DNA from: Alphaproteobacteria bacterium UBA6187
Lineage (GTDB): Bacteria; Pseudomonadota; Alphaproteobacteria; Rickettsiales; UBA6187
Length of the DNA: 64,000 nt
Direction: 5' to 3'
Assembly: GCA_002422795.1 (NCBI GenBank)
Contig: DITJ01000004.1
Span: forward strand, 45,877 to 109,876
This document shows positions 52,501 to 61,988 of this stretch, piece after piece. The notes under the pieces were generated by a model. It was not told the DNA's origin. It did no database searches and saw only the letters and a program-made list of their open reading frames with translations. Every line of letters begins with the position of its first letter. Position 1 is the stretch's first letter. Position numbers and translations under genes: made by a program.

Positions 52501-54525
52501 TCAGCGTCCTCTATCTTCCACTGACTCAATAACAGCTTCAACATGAGAAGTTGCATGAGATACTTGTCTATTTTTTGGCAAATACTTAGCTGCAAAAGAT
52601 GATTCTACTGCTTCATATTGTGTCTTTTTTTCAAGATCACTACCGTGCTTTCCCTTTTCTATTATTCTTTTTACATAATCATAAGCAAAAGCCGCACCAT
52701 CAGTTATACCCTTTCCACCAAATCCTGTAGCAACAAAATTTCCATCCAACACTTCTTCAAGCCTTCCGGAATTTTTATAATTTATTGGCCTAGAGCAAGA
52801 TCTAGCCGTAATTATTTCAACTCCCCTACCAGGGAAAATAATTTCTCTAGCATAATGTAAATTGTTTTCCGCATGGTCTATATTAAATCTATCAGTTCCT
52901 ATAGCACCACCAGTTGTAGTTTTTACAATTGTATAAATCTTCCCATCTTTTGTTGCTCTACTAGCAAAAGGTGTAAAATGACTATTATTAGAATCAATAG
53001 GGCGTTTAATTTCACCTTCCACCAAAAGATACGCAGAATAACCGGTTGCTGGAATTATTGGTTCTATTGATTTATCCAGTTTTACACCATTATTCGCAAC
53101 ATATTCAGCATTAACTCCAAAAGAAGTATAGCAACTATTTGCCTTATAAACTACTTCCGTCGGTATTCCATTATCATTTATTCCGCAATCAACAACTACG
53201 CCAGTCAATTTTTTAGATTTCTTATCATGCAAAATAGTCGATACCATGCCATCCACTACTAAACCTTCATTCCTCGTTATAGCCTCACACATCAAATCAA
53301 ATACATCAGGATTCAGATTTCCATCACCCTTTACTTGCCAAATAGTTCCTCCAGGACCAGTTATTGGCGCAGTAGATGACATTTCTCGCGCATCTTCCGG
53401 ACTAATTTGCAAGCACTCAATGCCATACTTTTTCATTTTGCGTTGTGTTTCTTCCATTTCTTTGGTTTCAGCCTCATTATACGCAACTCTTATGGTATCA
53501 TTACGTATTAATAGAGGTATCTCACTTTCCGCAAGCAACTGCTTCCCCTTTTCTTCACTCCCACCTTGCTTCAGTAACGCATCCCTCTCTTTAATAGCCC
53601 TTTCTTTTCTTGGCTCACTTAACTCCGCATCAATCTGATCCATGATAACGCCACTATGAATAGCAAGCGGGATAGTTTCATCGCAAATTGTGGGCAAGTC
53701 CCTCATTTTGTTATATTTATACTGCATCTCGTTCATTAGATATCCAAGCCCAACCTGCATAACTTTACGATCCGTAAGTAATGCTTGCAGACTTATTTCA
53801 CCAATCATATAATTATCTGTTTTAGGATCGACACCCCACGTTGCACGTTTTACGGTCTGCAATAATATGTTGGCAGTGCTGAATTCAGGATCTGTATACA
53901 TTGGCTCAGCGTGGCTAACATGATATTGGCCAGAACTACCCTTTGATGCTGAGCGTTTAATGTCTGATGGTCTAACATAAACAGGGGGCAATACTTTATC
54001 TTTGTCTATCAATCCTTCATTAATCAGTTCCTTGTATAAGGTAGACATTAAATAAGTGGAAAATAGCGCAGATATACCTCCACTACAAACCGAGATATGC
54101 CTAGGTATCTGTTTAGAGATGTTAGCGTAGTTACGATCATGCAACTTCATTTCATCATCACTGACAATATATGTTTTCTTAATTTTGTTTTCTGATGCAG
54201 AAGGATGAACTGGTGCATCAATTGCAAAACCATCAACTATATCTTTAAAGCTTTCTTGTAAAATTTGCTTTATTTCTGGATTTTGCGTATTCCAAACATT
54301 CCATCCTTGATTCTGAGTAACATAACGCTTATTAAAGTAACTAGGATCATTTTTGGCTTGCTCTCTTAGAACTTCAGTAAAATCCTGTACTGAATCATAG
54401 TCAGTCTGGAAATTTCTACGAACAGTCGCGCCAACAGAAGACAGTATTCCGTGGTCATCTCTAAAAACTCCAAATCCCTGCGAAAGCCCAGCTCTTCGCC
54501 CAATTCTTAATGTATGTGAAAGCAT
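52501..54525 (-). CDS. Divergent FAD-dependent oxidoreductase-like protein (DAO fold)
   Basis: A 674-residue protein. The C-terminus LDGNFVATGFGGKGITDGAA, followed by FAYDYVKRI, is typical of DAO-family oxidoreductases, as is GDGNLNPDVFDLMCEAITRN in the middle. The expected N-terminal dinucleotide motif is degenerate (SVCSGGISALFSTYLM near residue 145). About 140 residues precede it and start MLSHTLRIGRRAGLSQGFGV, a basic amphipathic stretch. No ribosome site is evident and the gene is AT-rich. It could be an enzyme with an unusual substrate or a secreted protein. The fold call is moderate; the function is unknown. Confidence 0.6.
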   Translation of the reverse strand: MLSHTLRIGRRAGLSQGFGVFRDDHGILSSVGATVRRNFQTDYDSVQDFTEVLREQAKNDPSYFNKRYVTQNQGWNVWNTQNPEIKQILQESFKDIVDGFAIDAPVHPSASENKIKKTYIVSDDEMKLHDRNYANISKQIPRHISVCSGGISALFSTYLMSTLYKELINEGLIDKDKVLPPVYVRPSDIKRSASKGSSGQYHVSHAEPMYTDPEFSTANILLQTVKRATWGVDPKTDNYMIGEISLQALLTDRKVMQVGLGYLMNEMQYKYNKMRDLPTICDETIPLAIHSGVIMDQIDAELSEPRKERAIKERDALLKQGGSEEKGKQLLAESEIPLLIRNDTIRVAYNEAETKEMEETQRKMKKYGIECLQISPEDAREMSSTAPITGPGGTIWQVKGDGNLNPDVFDLMCEAITRNEGLVVDGMVSTILHDKKSKKLTGVVVDCGINDNGIPTEVVYKANSCYTSFGVNAEYVANNGVKLDKSIEPIIPATGYSAYLLVEGEIKRPIDSNNSHFTPFASRATKDGKIYTIVKTTTGGAIGTDRFNIDHAENNLHYAREIIFPGRGVEIITARSCSRPINYKNSGRLEEVLDGNFVATGFGGKGITDGAAFAYDYVKRIIEKGKHGSDLEKKTQYEAVESSFAAKYLPKNRQVSHATSHVEAVIESVEDRGR

Positions 54526-54721
54526 AATATTTTTTAATTAAAATTTAAAAAAATGAACCATAGCCATAATACACATAATAGAATGGATATCCAGCAAGGA
54601 AATTGAATTAGTTGTGAATATTATTTTCTATAGTTGTATTTTTTTTGTATTGCAACAAAACTATGGGAAGGTATTATAAAATGTTACCCTACAAATTTCA
54701 AGTAAATTAATTAATTAACAA

Positions 54722-56596
54722 ATGCTCATGACTTCTTTAGTAAGTAACTTTTTTAAAAAACGCTCCATATCAAATGAATATTTCTTTATATTTTCATGCA
54801 TTATATCTGTAATTATATTTCTATCAATTTGGTACAGCTGGACTGTATATGATTCAAGAAAAGCTATTAAAGAACAGGAATTATTCAGATATTCCACTAA
54901 AATATCCAGCAATCTAACTGAAACATTTGATTATGTAGAAAATTTATTAAAATTTGTTGGAGAGCAGATAATCAAAAATGATTCAAAGGATTTAAATGAA
55001 ATTTCTGCATTATTACAAGGAAGATTAATTAAAAATAACGACATCCGCGAACAATTTTCATGGCTTATGTTTGACTGGTCAACGCCAGATAAGAAAATGA
55101 TTGTGAGTACAAGTTGGGGGGTAATGGAAAGCCCAAAGGATATTTCTTATAGAAATTATGCACAGCAAGCTTTTAACGAGCCATGGAAGATACATTTTGA
55201 TAAGGTTGATGTAGGAATTTCAAGTGGAAAATTAGTTATACCGGCGGGAATGGGTATAACTTCTAAATCCGAGGAGCCACTGGGAATTGTATCCCTAGGG
55301 TTTGGCACAGAAAAATTAGTTAGCAGGCTAGAGAACTTAATGAATGCCAATAGTATTAGTTTTATACTACTTGATAAAGATAAAAACATTGCAATAAAAT
55401 CTACAGATAACAACTTAAGCAAAGAAGATGAAAACTTTCTAAAAAATCATTTAAAAATAAATATGATGAGCGGTAACAATTCATATCAATTATTACCAGA
55501 AAAGATCAAGATTGGTAATATTATATACTCAAACTACATTAATATTGAAAAGTATCCTTATACTTTATTGGTAGGCAACAATGAGAATATTGCCTATCAA
55601 GAACTAAAAGAAACACTATTGCCGGGAGTAATTGGATATAGCATTATTGGCTTAGTTTCACTAAGCTTATTATTTTTGCTGCGCTTCTTAATAATAAAGC
55701 CCCTTATAAATATTTCCCACTCCGCAGACCAAATATCAAAAGGTAATTATTCAGTAAAAATCCCGCGAGGTGGGCCATCGGAAATATACGCACTTGCCAA
55801 ACAGCTTGTTAATGTTCAACGCTATATTAAGAAAATCCACCGCATAGACAAGCAGCTTATGAAAGCAAAAGATGCGGCAGAAGAAGCCAATGCCGCAAAA
55901 TCCCAATTCCTTGCCAGCATGAGCCACGAACTGCGCACCCCTCTTAATTCCATACTTGGCTATTCTGAAATGATAACCCATGAGGTAATGGGGAAAATTG
56001 AAAACAAAACATACATAGAATATGCAGGGTACGCCCATTCTTCCGGGCAGATGTTATTGGCGCTTATTAATGATATACTCGATATTTCCAAAGCCGAAGC
56101 CGGGCATTTTTCAATATATGAAACCGAATTTAGCATCCGGAAGGTTATTGATGAATCTATGGAAATCCTCTCGCAGCAGGCACTTGCTGCAAATGTACAT
56201 ATAGAATTAATGTTACCGGAAAGAATGCCTACGCTGCTTGCCGATGAAATACGCATAAAGCAGGTGATTCTAAATATTATGTCCAATGCCATTAAATTTT
56301 CCCATAAAGGCGGCAAAGTTGAAATGAAGGTGGACGTGAGTAATAGCGGTTTCAACCTTACGGTGCGTGACTACGGCATTGGAATATCGGAAGAATATCT
56401 GGGAAAAGTATTGGAGAAATTCGGACAGGTCAACCAGGCGATGCAAAGGCGAAGGAATGAGGGCAGCGGCCTTGGGCTATGGCTTACTAAAATCCTCCTG
56501 GAATCCCATCAGGGCACGATAACGCTTGAAAGCACCGTAGGCAAGGGAACTACTATATTTGTGCATCTACCGGTGGAGAGAATTAAGAAATATTAG
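54722..56596 (+). CDS. Sensor histidine kinase 1 (Cache-like sensor, HAMP, HisKA, HATPase)
   Basis: A 624-residue membrane kinase. A helix at residues about 21-41 and another at about 297-322 flank a periplasmic Cache-like domain with SYRNYAQQAFNEPWKIHF and KLVIPAGMGITS. HAMP follows. HisKA has the phospho-acceptor His402 in FLASMSHELRTPLNSI. The ATPase has NIMSNAIKFSHKGGKVEMKV, DYGIGISEEYLGKV and GSGLGLWLTKILLESHQG. There is no receiver domain and no response regulator nearby. From 55718 to the stop it is nearly identical to kinase 2. Confidence 0.93.
   Translation: MLMTSLVSNFFKKRSISNEYFFIFSCIISVIIFLSIWYSWTVYDSRKAIKEQELFRYSTKISSNLTETFDYVENLLKFVGEQIIKNDSKDLNEISALLQGRLIKNNDIREQFSWLMFDWSTPDKKMIVSTSWGVMESPKDISYRNYAQQAFNEPWKIHFDKVDVGISSGKLVIPAGMGITSKSEEPLGIVSLGFGTEKLVSRLENLMNANSISFILLDKDKNIAIKSTDNNLSKEDENFLKNHLKINMMSGNNSYQLLPEKIKIGNIIYSNYINIEKYPYTLLVGNNENIAYQELKETLLPGVIGYSIIGLVSLSLLFLLRFLIIKPLINISHSADQISKGNYSVKIPRGGPSEIYALAKQLVNVQRYIKKIHRIDKQLMKAKDAAEEANAAKSQFLASMSHELRTPLNSILGYSEMITHEVMGKIENKTYIEYAGYAHSSGQMLLALINDILDISKAEAGHFSIYETEFSIRKVIDESMEILSQQALAANVHIELMLPERMPTLLADEIRIKQVILNIMSNAIKFSHKGGKVEMKVDVSNSGFNLTVRDYGIGISEEYLGKVLEKFGQVNQAMQRRRNEGSGLGLWLTKILLESHQGTITLESTVGKGTTIFVHLPVERIKKY
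55718..56596 (+). repeat. 879-bp duplicated kinase module, copy 1
   Basis: From CACTCCGCAGACCA (HAMP region) to the stop codon the sequence matches 59221-60099 with only scattered, mostly silent differences. Upstream of this point the two genes are unrelated at the nucleotide level. The sharp boundary indicates recent duplication or gene conversion of the transmitter module onto different sensors. Confidence 0.93.
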
Positions 56597-56612
56597 GCTC
56601 TGTTAACAAAGT
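56593..56612. repeat. Possible solo IS terminal repeat at the kinase 1 stop
   Basis: TTAGGCTCTGTTAACAAAGT overlaps the kinase TAG stop. It resembles both the family C ends (CTAGGCACTGTTAGCAAATT) and typical IS5/IS6-like ends, with TTAG fitting a YTAR target. No partner end was found in the following 213-bp gap, which is otherwise AT-rich and unremarkable. Confidence 0.4.
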
Positions 56613-56809
56613 TTTTATAGAGGCATTTTTTATATTTTTGAACGAAAGTTTAAGAAATCTTTTTTCCAAATAATTGCAATAACTAAGGTTGTTGCAACCC
56701 AGTACAGTCGCTTAATGAATAAATTAAGAATTAAAAACAAAAATTACTTTTAATCGCAATGCATTTCGTATATACTACTTGATTATTTATTATAAAATAA
56801 GTTACAATC

Positions 56810-58168
56810 ATGCATGGCAAGAGTTTATCGTCTCATTCTAAAAGAATTGGGAGTATACTAACTAGAGCACTTTCTAATTCAGAAGAAGGGAGAGCGTTAG
56901 GCTCCGTTGTGCCACGAGAAGAACTGTTAAAAAGAGCTCAGCGCGTTTCAGATTTAACATCATCCGGGCTTTCAACAACTCAGTTAGATCGGATGATAGA
57001 ACAAGCAAAAAAAGAAGAAGAAAGGGCAATAAAAGATGCCCAACAAGCCACTGAATCTAAAAAGAAACCTATTGAATTTTTAAGGGCAACTAAATATACT
57101 GGTGATAAACTATTTTCCGTCTCGGGAAGTGGTATTAAAGAAGCTAATACCCTTGCACTTTTCTCTATAGTTACCAGATCTCCAGAGAGCGCTGTAAATG
57201 CTTTAAAGAATTATGCTAGAATTACAAGCTCGAGATCCCTGGGAGAATTTGACAAAACAATAGACGGAGTTGTTGCTGTATACCCAACATGCTCAATTCA
57301 TACAGATAACAGGCTGACCTTGCAATGGTTGCGAGGTCCCTCATTAGAACTTATCCCAGAAGAGATTAAATGTTTATATAGTGAATTTATTGAGCCAAAG
57401 CTCTTTAAAGATGGCAAGCTTGTGTCGCCAGAAGATTTTGTGCCACAAAACATTATCACCACCAGCTTCTCAAATAGAAAAGCTGACATGCTCATAGCAG
57501 TTATGCATGCTAAAATAGCTGATGCAGGAGGCGCGCCAGAAAACTATCTTTCAAAAATATATGTTTTAAGCTTTGCAGCAAATCCATATAACTGGACCTC
57601 TAATTGGGGCAATGGTGATAAAACTTTACAAACAACACTTACACACGTACCTTCTGATATGTTTTGTGGCGCTTGGGATTGTTTAACAAGGCCGCCAGAA
57701 GATATAGCGAAGCTCTTACAGCAATCTTTATACGAACAGCAGAATATAAGGCAATTAAAAGACACAGAAAGAACTGTGCGCATTGTAAACCCAAGCTCAA
57801 AAGATAATTACTATGGGCATAATGTGGAACAAATTATTGATGCTGGTAAAACAGCTTTTCCAGGTTATTACCATGAAGGTTTAATTCCATTTTTGCGTAG
57901 AGAAATTGTTAAATCGACTTTTGATCGCATAAGAACAGAAGGAGCTATATCTTACGATCAAGAAAAAGGGACCATCTTTTCAGGAAAAATGGACTTGGTA
58001 ACAAATCAATACCTGCCACAGGATTATCGCTCCCGCTTAACAACAAACATGTTATTAGATGAAATGTTAACATCTAAAGTCCCACCTGATCAATATAAAT
58101 TATTTAATCCAAAAACCCATTTATCTACATTTGAAGTCGGGTTGCCCGCGAAAGTAATGGAAAGATAG
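56810..58168 (+). CDS. Unrecognised 452-residue protein
   Basis: The protein has no signal peptide or membrane helix. The N-terminus is basic and Ser-rich (MHGKSLSSHSKRIGSILTRA), then comes a charged helical stretch with likely coiled-coil character (residues about 60-85, QAKKEEERAIKDAQ). A globular region with many aromatic residues follows (SAANPYNWTSNWGNGD-like text; here FAANPYNWTSNWGNG). I do not recognise a family. It lies between the two related kinases on the same strand. It may be a secreted or effector-like protein, or the partner of the kinases; neither is shown. Confidence 0.65.
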   Translation: MHGKSLSSHSKRIGSILTRALSNSEEGRALGSVVPREELLKRAQRVSDLTSSGLSTTQLDRMIEQAKKEEERAIKDAQQATESKKKPIEFLRATKYTGDKLFSVSGSGIKEANTLALFSIVTRSPESAVNALKNYARITSSRSLGEFDKTIDGVVAVYPTCSIHTDNRLTLQWLRGPSLELIPEEIKCLYSEFIEPKLFKDGKLVSPEDFVPQNIITTSFSNRKADMLIAVMHAKIADAGGAPENYLSKIYVLSFAANPYNWTSNWGNGDKTLQTTLTHVPSDMFCGAWDCLTRPPEDIAKLLQQSLYEQQNIRQLKDTERTVRIVNPSSKDNYYGHNVEQIIDAGKTAFPGYYHEGLIPFLRREIVKSTFDRIRTEGAISYDQEKGTIFSGKMDLVTNQYLPQDYRSRLTTNMLLDEMLTSKVPPDQYKLFNPKTHLSTFEVGLPAKVMER

Positions 58169-58260
58169 AAGATACAAGTAATTAATTGATTAAAATAAAT
58201 TTCTCCTTATTATAGCAATATAAGTAAAAGGCATCCCATAAAAATAAAATACAATCACGC

Positions 58261-60099
58261 ATGGCAGTTTTCTTTTCAAAAAAGAGACCATCTCTATTAT
58301 TAGATTTTATTTTACTTTCTATTATAACAGTATCAATTTTTTCTTTTTTATTCTTCTGGCTGATATTGCAGAATGCTGAAGACCAATCCAACATTATAAT
58401 CCAGAAACTGGATGCAAAAGGAGATAAGCTTTCCCGCACATTTACAGATATCATTGATTTTACTGCTCATGAAATGGTTCATATTGGCAGACAGATACAA
58501 AAAAATTACGAGGATACATCCCATATAAATTCAATATTGGAATCATTCAAATCACAACCTGACGATGTGGTTTCGTGGAGTACTTTTATGTGGACTGATA
58601 CAACACATAAAATTATTGTTACTAATAATTTGGGGGTTATTTCCGGTCAGAAAAGCCTTGCAGACCGCGATTACATACCAAAAACAATAACCGATCCATG
58701 GAGTATATATACAGGCATACCAGTATTTGGGGCAACAAGTGGTAAATGGGCTATTCCAGCAGGAGTTGGCATAACTAATAAAAAAGGAAAATATATAGGC
58801 ACGTTAGCCACAGGACTTATTATAAACAAACTTATTTTCAAACTCGAAAATACCATACAAACTGACGAGCTTAGCTTCTCTATATTAGATAAAAACCTAA
58901 ATATGGTAGCACAATCTTCTAATAATGAACAAATCACTAAAGACAATGGAACATTTTTCGAGATAGCAAATAATAACTTTGAATCCACACAAGGACTCAT
59001 AACAGCAAAACATAATATTTTCCGCGGATATGCCTACTATCATAAGATTAAAGATTATCCTTATATAATCGTAACTAGTTACAATAAGAACATTAGTGAC
59101 ACTTTCCTAAAAAACAACATCCTATTTGGCCTCGGCGAGATAATATTAATAATAAGCGTACTTCTTGGTACGTTATTCTTTATGTACAAAAGAATTATAA
59201 AACCCATGGTAAAATTATCTCACTCCGCAGACCAGATATCAAAAGGTAATTATTCAGTAAAAATCCCACGCGGTGGGCCATCGGAAATATACGCGCTTGC
59301 CAAGCAACTTGTTAATGTTCAGCGTTATATTAAGAAAATTCATCGGATTGACCAACAGTTAATGAAAGCTAAAAATGCAGCCGAAGAAGCCAATGCCGCG
59401 AAATCCCAATTCCTTGCCAGCATGAGCCACGAACTGCGCACCCCTCTTAATTCCATACTTGGCTATTCTGAAATGATAACCCATGAAGTAATGGGAAAAA
59501 TTGAAAACAAAACATACATAGAATATGCAGGGTACGCCCATTCTTCCGGACAGATGTTATTGGCCCTTATTAATGATATACTCGATATTTCCAAAGCCGA
59601 GGCCGGGCATTTTTCAATATATGAAACCGAATTTAGCATCCGGAAAGTTATTGATGAATCTATGGAAATCCTCTCGCAGCAGGCACTTGCTGCAAATGTA
59701 CATATAGAATTAATGTTACCGGAAAGAATGCCTACGCTGCTTGCCGATGAAATACGCATAAAGCAGGTGATTCTAAATATTATGTCCAATGCCATTAAAT
59801 TTTCCCATAAAGGCGGCAAAGTTGAAATGAAGGTGGATGTGAGCAATAGTGGTTTCAATCTTACAGTGCGTGACTATGGCATTGGAATATCCGAAGAATA
59901 TCTGGGAAAAGTATTGGATAAATTCGGACAGGCCAACCAGGCGATGCAAAGGCGAAGGAATGAGGGCAGCGGCCTTGGCCTATGGCTTACTAAAATCCTC
60001 CTGGAATCCCATCAAGGCACGATAACGCTTGAAAGCACCGTAGGCAAGGGAACTACTATATTTGTGCATCTACCGGTGGAGAGGGTTAAAAAATATTAA
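58261..60099 (+). CDS. Sensor histidine kinase 2 (Cache-like sensor, HAMP, HisKA, HATPase)
   Basis: A 612-residue membrane kinase. The N-terminal helix (residues about 12-36) and a second near 285-310 flank a Cache-like periplasmic domain (LADRDYIPKTITDPWSIYTG, GKWAIPAGVGITNKKG). It is distant from the sensor of kinase 1, though the layout is alike. The transmitter is nearly identical to that of kinase 1; the phospho-acceptor His is about residue 390. No response regulator is adjacent, so the two kinases may feed one common regulator elsewhere. Confidence 0.93.
   Translation: MAVFFSKKRPSLLLDFILLSIITVSIFSFLFFWLILQNAEDQSNIIIQKLDAKGDKLSRTFTDIIDFTAHEMVHIGRQIQKNYEDTSHINSILESFKSQPDDVVSWSTFMWTDTTHKIIVTNNLGVISGQKSLADRDYIPKTITDPWSIYTGIPVFGATSGKWAIPAGVGITNKKGKYIGTLATGLIINKLIFKLENTIQTDELSFSILDKNLNMVAQSSNNEQITKDNGTFFEIANNNFESTQGLITAKHNIFRGYAYYHKIKDYPYIIVTSYNKNISDTFLKNNILFGLGEIILIISVLLGTLFFMYKRIIKPMVKLSHSADQISKGNYSVKIPRGGPSEIYALAKQLVNVQRYIKKIHRIDQQLMKAKNAAEEANAAKSQFLASMSHELRTPLNSILGYSEMITHEVMGKIENKTYIEYAGYAHSSGQMLLALINDILDISKAEAGHFSIYETEFSIRKVIDESMEILSQQALAANVHIELMLPERMPTLLADEIRIKQVILNIMSNAIKFSHKGGKVEMKVDVSNSGFNLTVRDYGIGISEEYLGKVLDKFGQANQAMQRRRNEGSGLGLWLTKILLESHQGTITLESTVGKGTTIFVHLPVERVKKY
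59221..60099 (+). repeat. 879-bp duplicated kinase module, copy 2
   Basis: It is the same length and sequence register as 55718-56596, covering the HAMP, HisKA and ATPase domains. The few differences are spread evenly and are mostly third-position changes, for example GCGAGG versus CACGCGG in the IPRGGPSE codons. Confidence 0.93.
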
Positions 60100-60190
60100 A
60101 GTGGTTTTAAGGACAGCTAAAAATCTCTTTATTTTTATCGGAAATATTGCTATAATTAGCGCATAATTAACACATAATCTGGAAAGAAGA

Positions 60191-60637
60191 ATGGCAGCAG
60201 AAGGCCCAAGTATTGCAGCGATTCAATCATCTCAACAAGCATCACAAGGTGGTGGCGGAGGCGGCGGAACAAAAACGAGTGTAGGTTTTGGTGCAATACA
60301 GACCGGTGGTAACCTTGCGCAGGCCATAACTGGCGGTGGACCTCAAGGTGGGATTTTTGCCGCTATGGGCAATCCTCTTGCCATTAAAAGTGCGGGTGCC
60401 GGAAGTGGCCTTGTAAACTTTAATAAGTTACTTGGTGAAGTATTCTCACAAAAAGGTGAAGGCGGCCCTACTATGGGTGCTAATTCACCTTATCAGACAT
60501 TTGCGTCTGCCGGAGGAGACTTTGGAGGGGCGGCAAGTGGCGGGCATAATGTGCCAATGTCCAGCCTTGGCAATATGCATCCTTCTCCTACTCCAGGCAT
60601 GGGAGGGCGCTCTCAGGATGTTGGAATGGGTATGTAA
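60191..60637 (+). CDS. Gly-rich protein of unknown function
   Basis: A 148-residue protein with long Gly/Ala/Ser-rich stretches (SQGGGGGGGTKTSVGFG, GGDFGGAASGG) and a short ordered-looking middle (LVNFNKLLGEVFSQKG). It has no signal peptide or membrane helix. A TATAAT at 60151-60156 and an AAAGAAG site precede the ATG. I recognise no family. It could be a structural or secreted protein. Confidence 0.6.
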   Translation: MAAEGPSIAAIQSSQQASQGGGGGGGTKTSVGFGAIQTGGNLAQAITGGGPQGGIFAAMGNPLAIKSAGAGSGLVNFNKLLGEVFSQKGEGGPTMGANSPYQTFASAGGDFGGAASGGHNVPMSSLGNMHPSPTPGMGGRSQDVGMGM

Positions 60638-60660
60638 AGCTATTATGCCCATTTACAGTA

Positions 60661-61623
60661 CTAATTTGTGTAAAGCCACCCGATATACATAACATAGGAT
60701 ACAATGAATATGGCTCCTGTCATTCTTGAAATTCTCTGCACAAAATAGATAATCAACAATGTCAGCAGCGCAATTCCAAGATTAAGCGGTACATCAAAAC
60801 CGGCAATCTGGCCACTAAGGGGTACAGGCTTGATGACTGCCGTAATCCCAAGGATGCTGAGTATATTAAACAGATTGCTGCCCAGCACATTACCGATAAT
60901 AACGTCCGAATTTTTCTTTATGGAAGCAGAAATAGCCGTAGCAAGTTCAGGCAAAGACGTGCCAACCGCAACCAATGTCAGGCCAATTACCGCCTCGGAA
61001 ATTCCCGCCTGACGGGCGATGTTGCTCGCCCCCTCAACTAGAAAATCCGCACCGAATACCAGCACGGCAATCCCACCAATGCTCATCAGCAAAGAAATAC
61101 CCAAACCTAATTTATTACTGAACTCCTGCGCTTCATGCTCATGCACCGTATCCGGAGCGGTAGCCGGCAAAGTCTTTTTGTCTTTCATCTCTGATTTGTA
61201 GGAATAGATGAGATAAGTAACCAGCAACCCCACCATGATAACTCCCTCTGCGGTAGAAATGCTGCCTGTTAAGGTTAGTGCAAATAGTAAAGAGCTCGCA
61301 GCCACAACCGCCAGCGCATCACGCCGGATAGCCCCGGCCTTACAGATAATGGGGCAGATCACCGCTGATAAGCCAAAAATAAGCAACACGTTGGCGATGT
61401 TACTGCCCACCACATTGCCCAGCGCAATATCTGGCTGACCAGCAAGGGATGCTTTAATGGACACCAGCAGTTCGGGGGTGGAAGTGCCAAACCCGACCAC
61501 CACCACACCAATCAGCATGGCAGAAATGCCAAGCCGCTCCGAGATAGCAACGCTGCCTCTGACAAGCGCCTCGCCACCGGCAAAAAGCAACACTATACCG
61601 CCAATAATTAAAAGGTAATCCAT
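60661..61623 (-). CDS. Calcium/sodium antiporter (CaxA/YrbG family)
   Basis: A 320-residue membrane protein with about ten helices and two inverted alpha repeats of the Na/Ca exchanger family: VVVGFGTSTPELLVSIKASL with NVVGSNIANVLLIFG, and LTLVAVGTSLPELATAISAS with NVLGSNLFNILSILG. The cation-binding Glu residues are present in both. Its GC content is visibly higher than in neighbouring genes. It probably forms an operon with the zinc-ribbon gene 15 bp upstream. Confidence 0.94.
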   Translation of the reverse strand: MDYLLIIGGIVLLFAGGEALVRGSVAISERLGISAMLIGVVVVGFGTSTPELLVSIKASLAGQPDIALGNVVGSNIANVLLIFGLSAVICPIICKAGAIRRDALAVVAASSLLFALTLTGSISTAEGVIMVGLLVTYLIYSYKSEMKDKKTLPATAPDTVHEHEAQEFSNKLGLGISLLMSIGGIAVLVFGADFLVEGASNIARQAGISEAVIGLTLVAVGTSLPELATAISASIKKNSDVIIGNVLGSNLFNILSILGITAVIKPVPLSGQIAGFDVPLNLGIALLTLLIIYFVQRISRMTGAIFIVSYVMYIGWLYTN

Positions 61624-61638
61624 TGTATACTCCTGAGA

Positions 61639-61971
61639 CTAAAAATCGAATATTTCCATCATCTGATGCAAAGCACCTTTTTTCTTCTGCCTACCTTCGT
61701 AATGATAACCATCGCGCTCTTTATAATGTGGCTTGCGATATTCGTCCTCCCGATAACGTGGCTCTTCATAACGCTCCTCACGCTGAGGGCGGCGGGCGGA
61801 AAACATTTTCGCCTCTTCCTCTGCGGCTTCCTTCATGAGCGCCATCAGCTTTTCCAGCTCTCCTTTATCCAACCACACACCGCCGCTGGTCGGGCATACG
61901 TCAAGCTCAATGCCAAAGCGCTGAATCTGGCGCATTGGTGATCCATCAATTGGGGATGTTAATAAGGGCAT
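61639..61971 (-). CDS. zf-TFIIB-like protein with most zinc ligands missing
   Basis: A 110-residue protein. The N-terminus follows the zf-TFIIB pattern (SPIDGSPMRQIQRFGIELDV, CPTSGGVWLDKGELEKL), but only one of the four usual Cys remains; the other CxxC positions are Ser, Gly or Thr. The C-terminal half is charged (Arg/Glu/Tyr-rich) and ends GALHQMMEIFDF. The function is unknown. GC content is high, like that of the exchanger it precedes. Confidence 0.8.
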   Translation of the reverse strand: MPLLTSPIDGSPMRQIQRFGIELDVCPTSGGVWLDKGELEKLMALMKEAAEEEAKMFSARRPQREERYEEPRYREDEYRKPHYKERDGYHYEGRQKKKGALHQMMEIFDF

Positions 61972-61988
61972 AATTTTTCTCCTTTATG

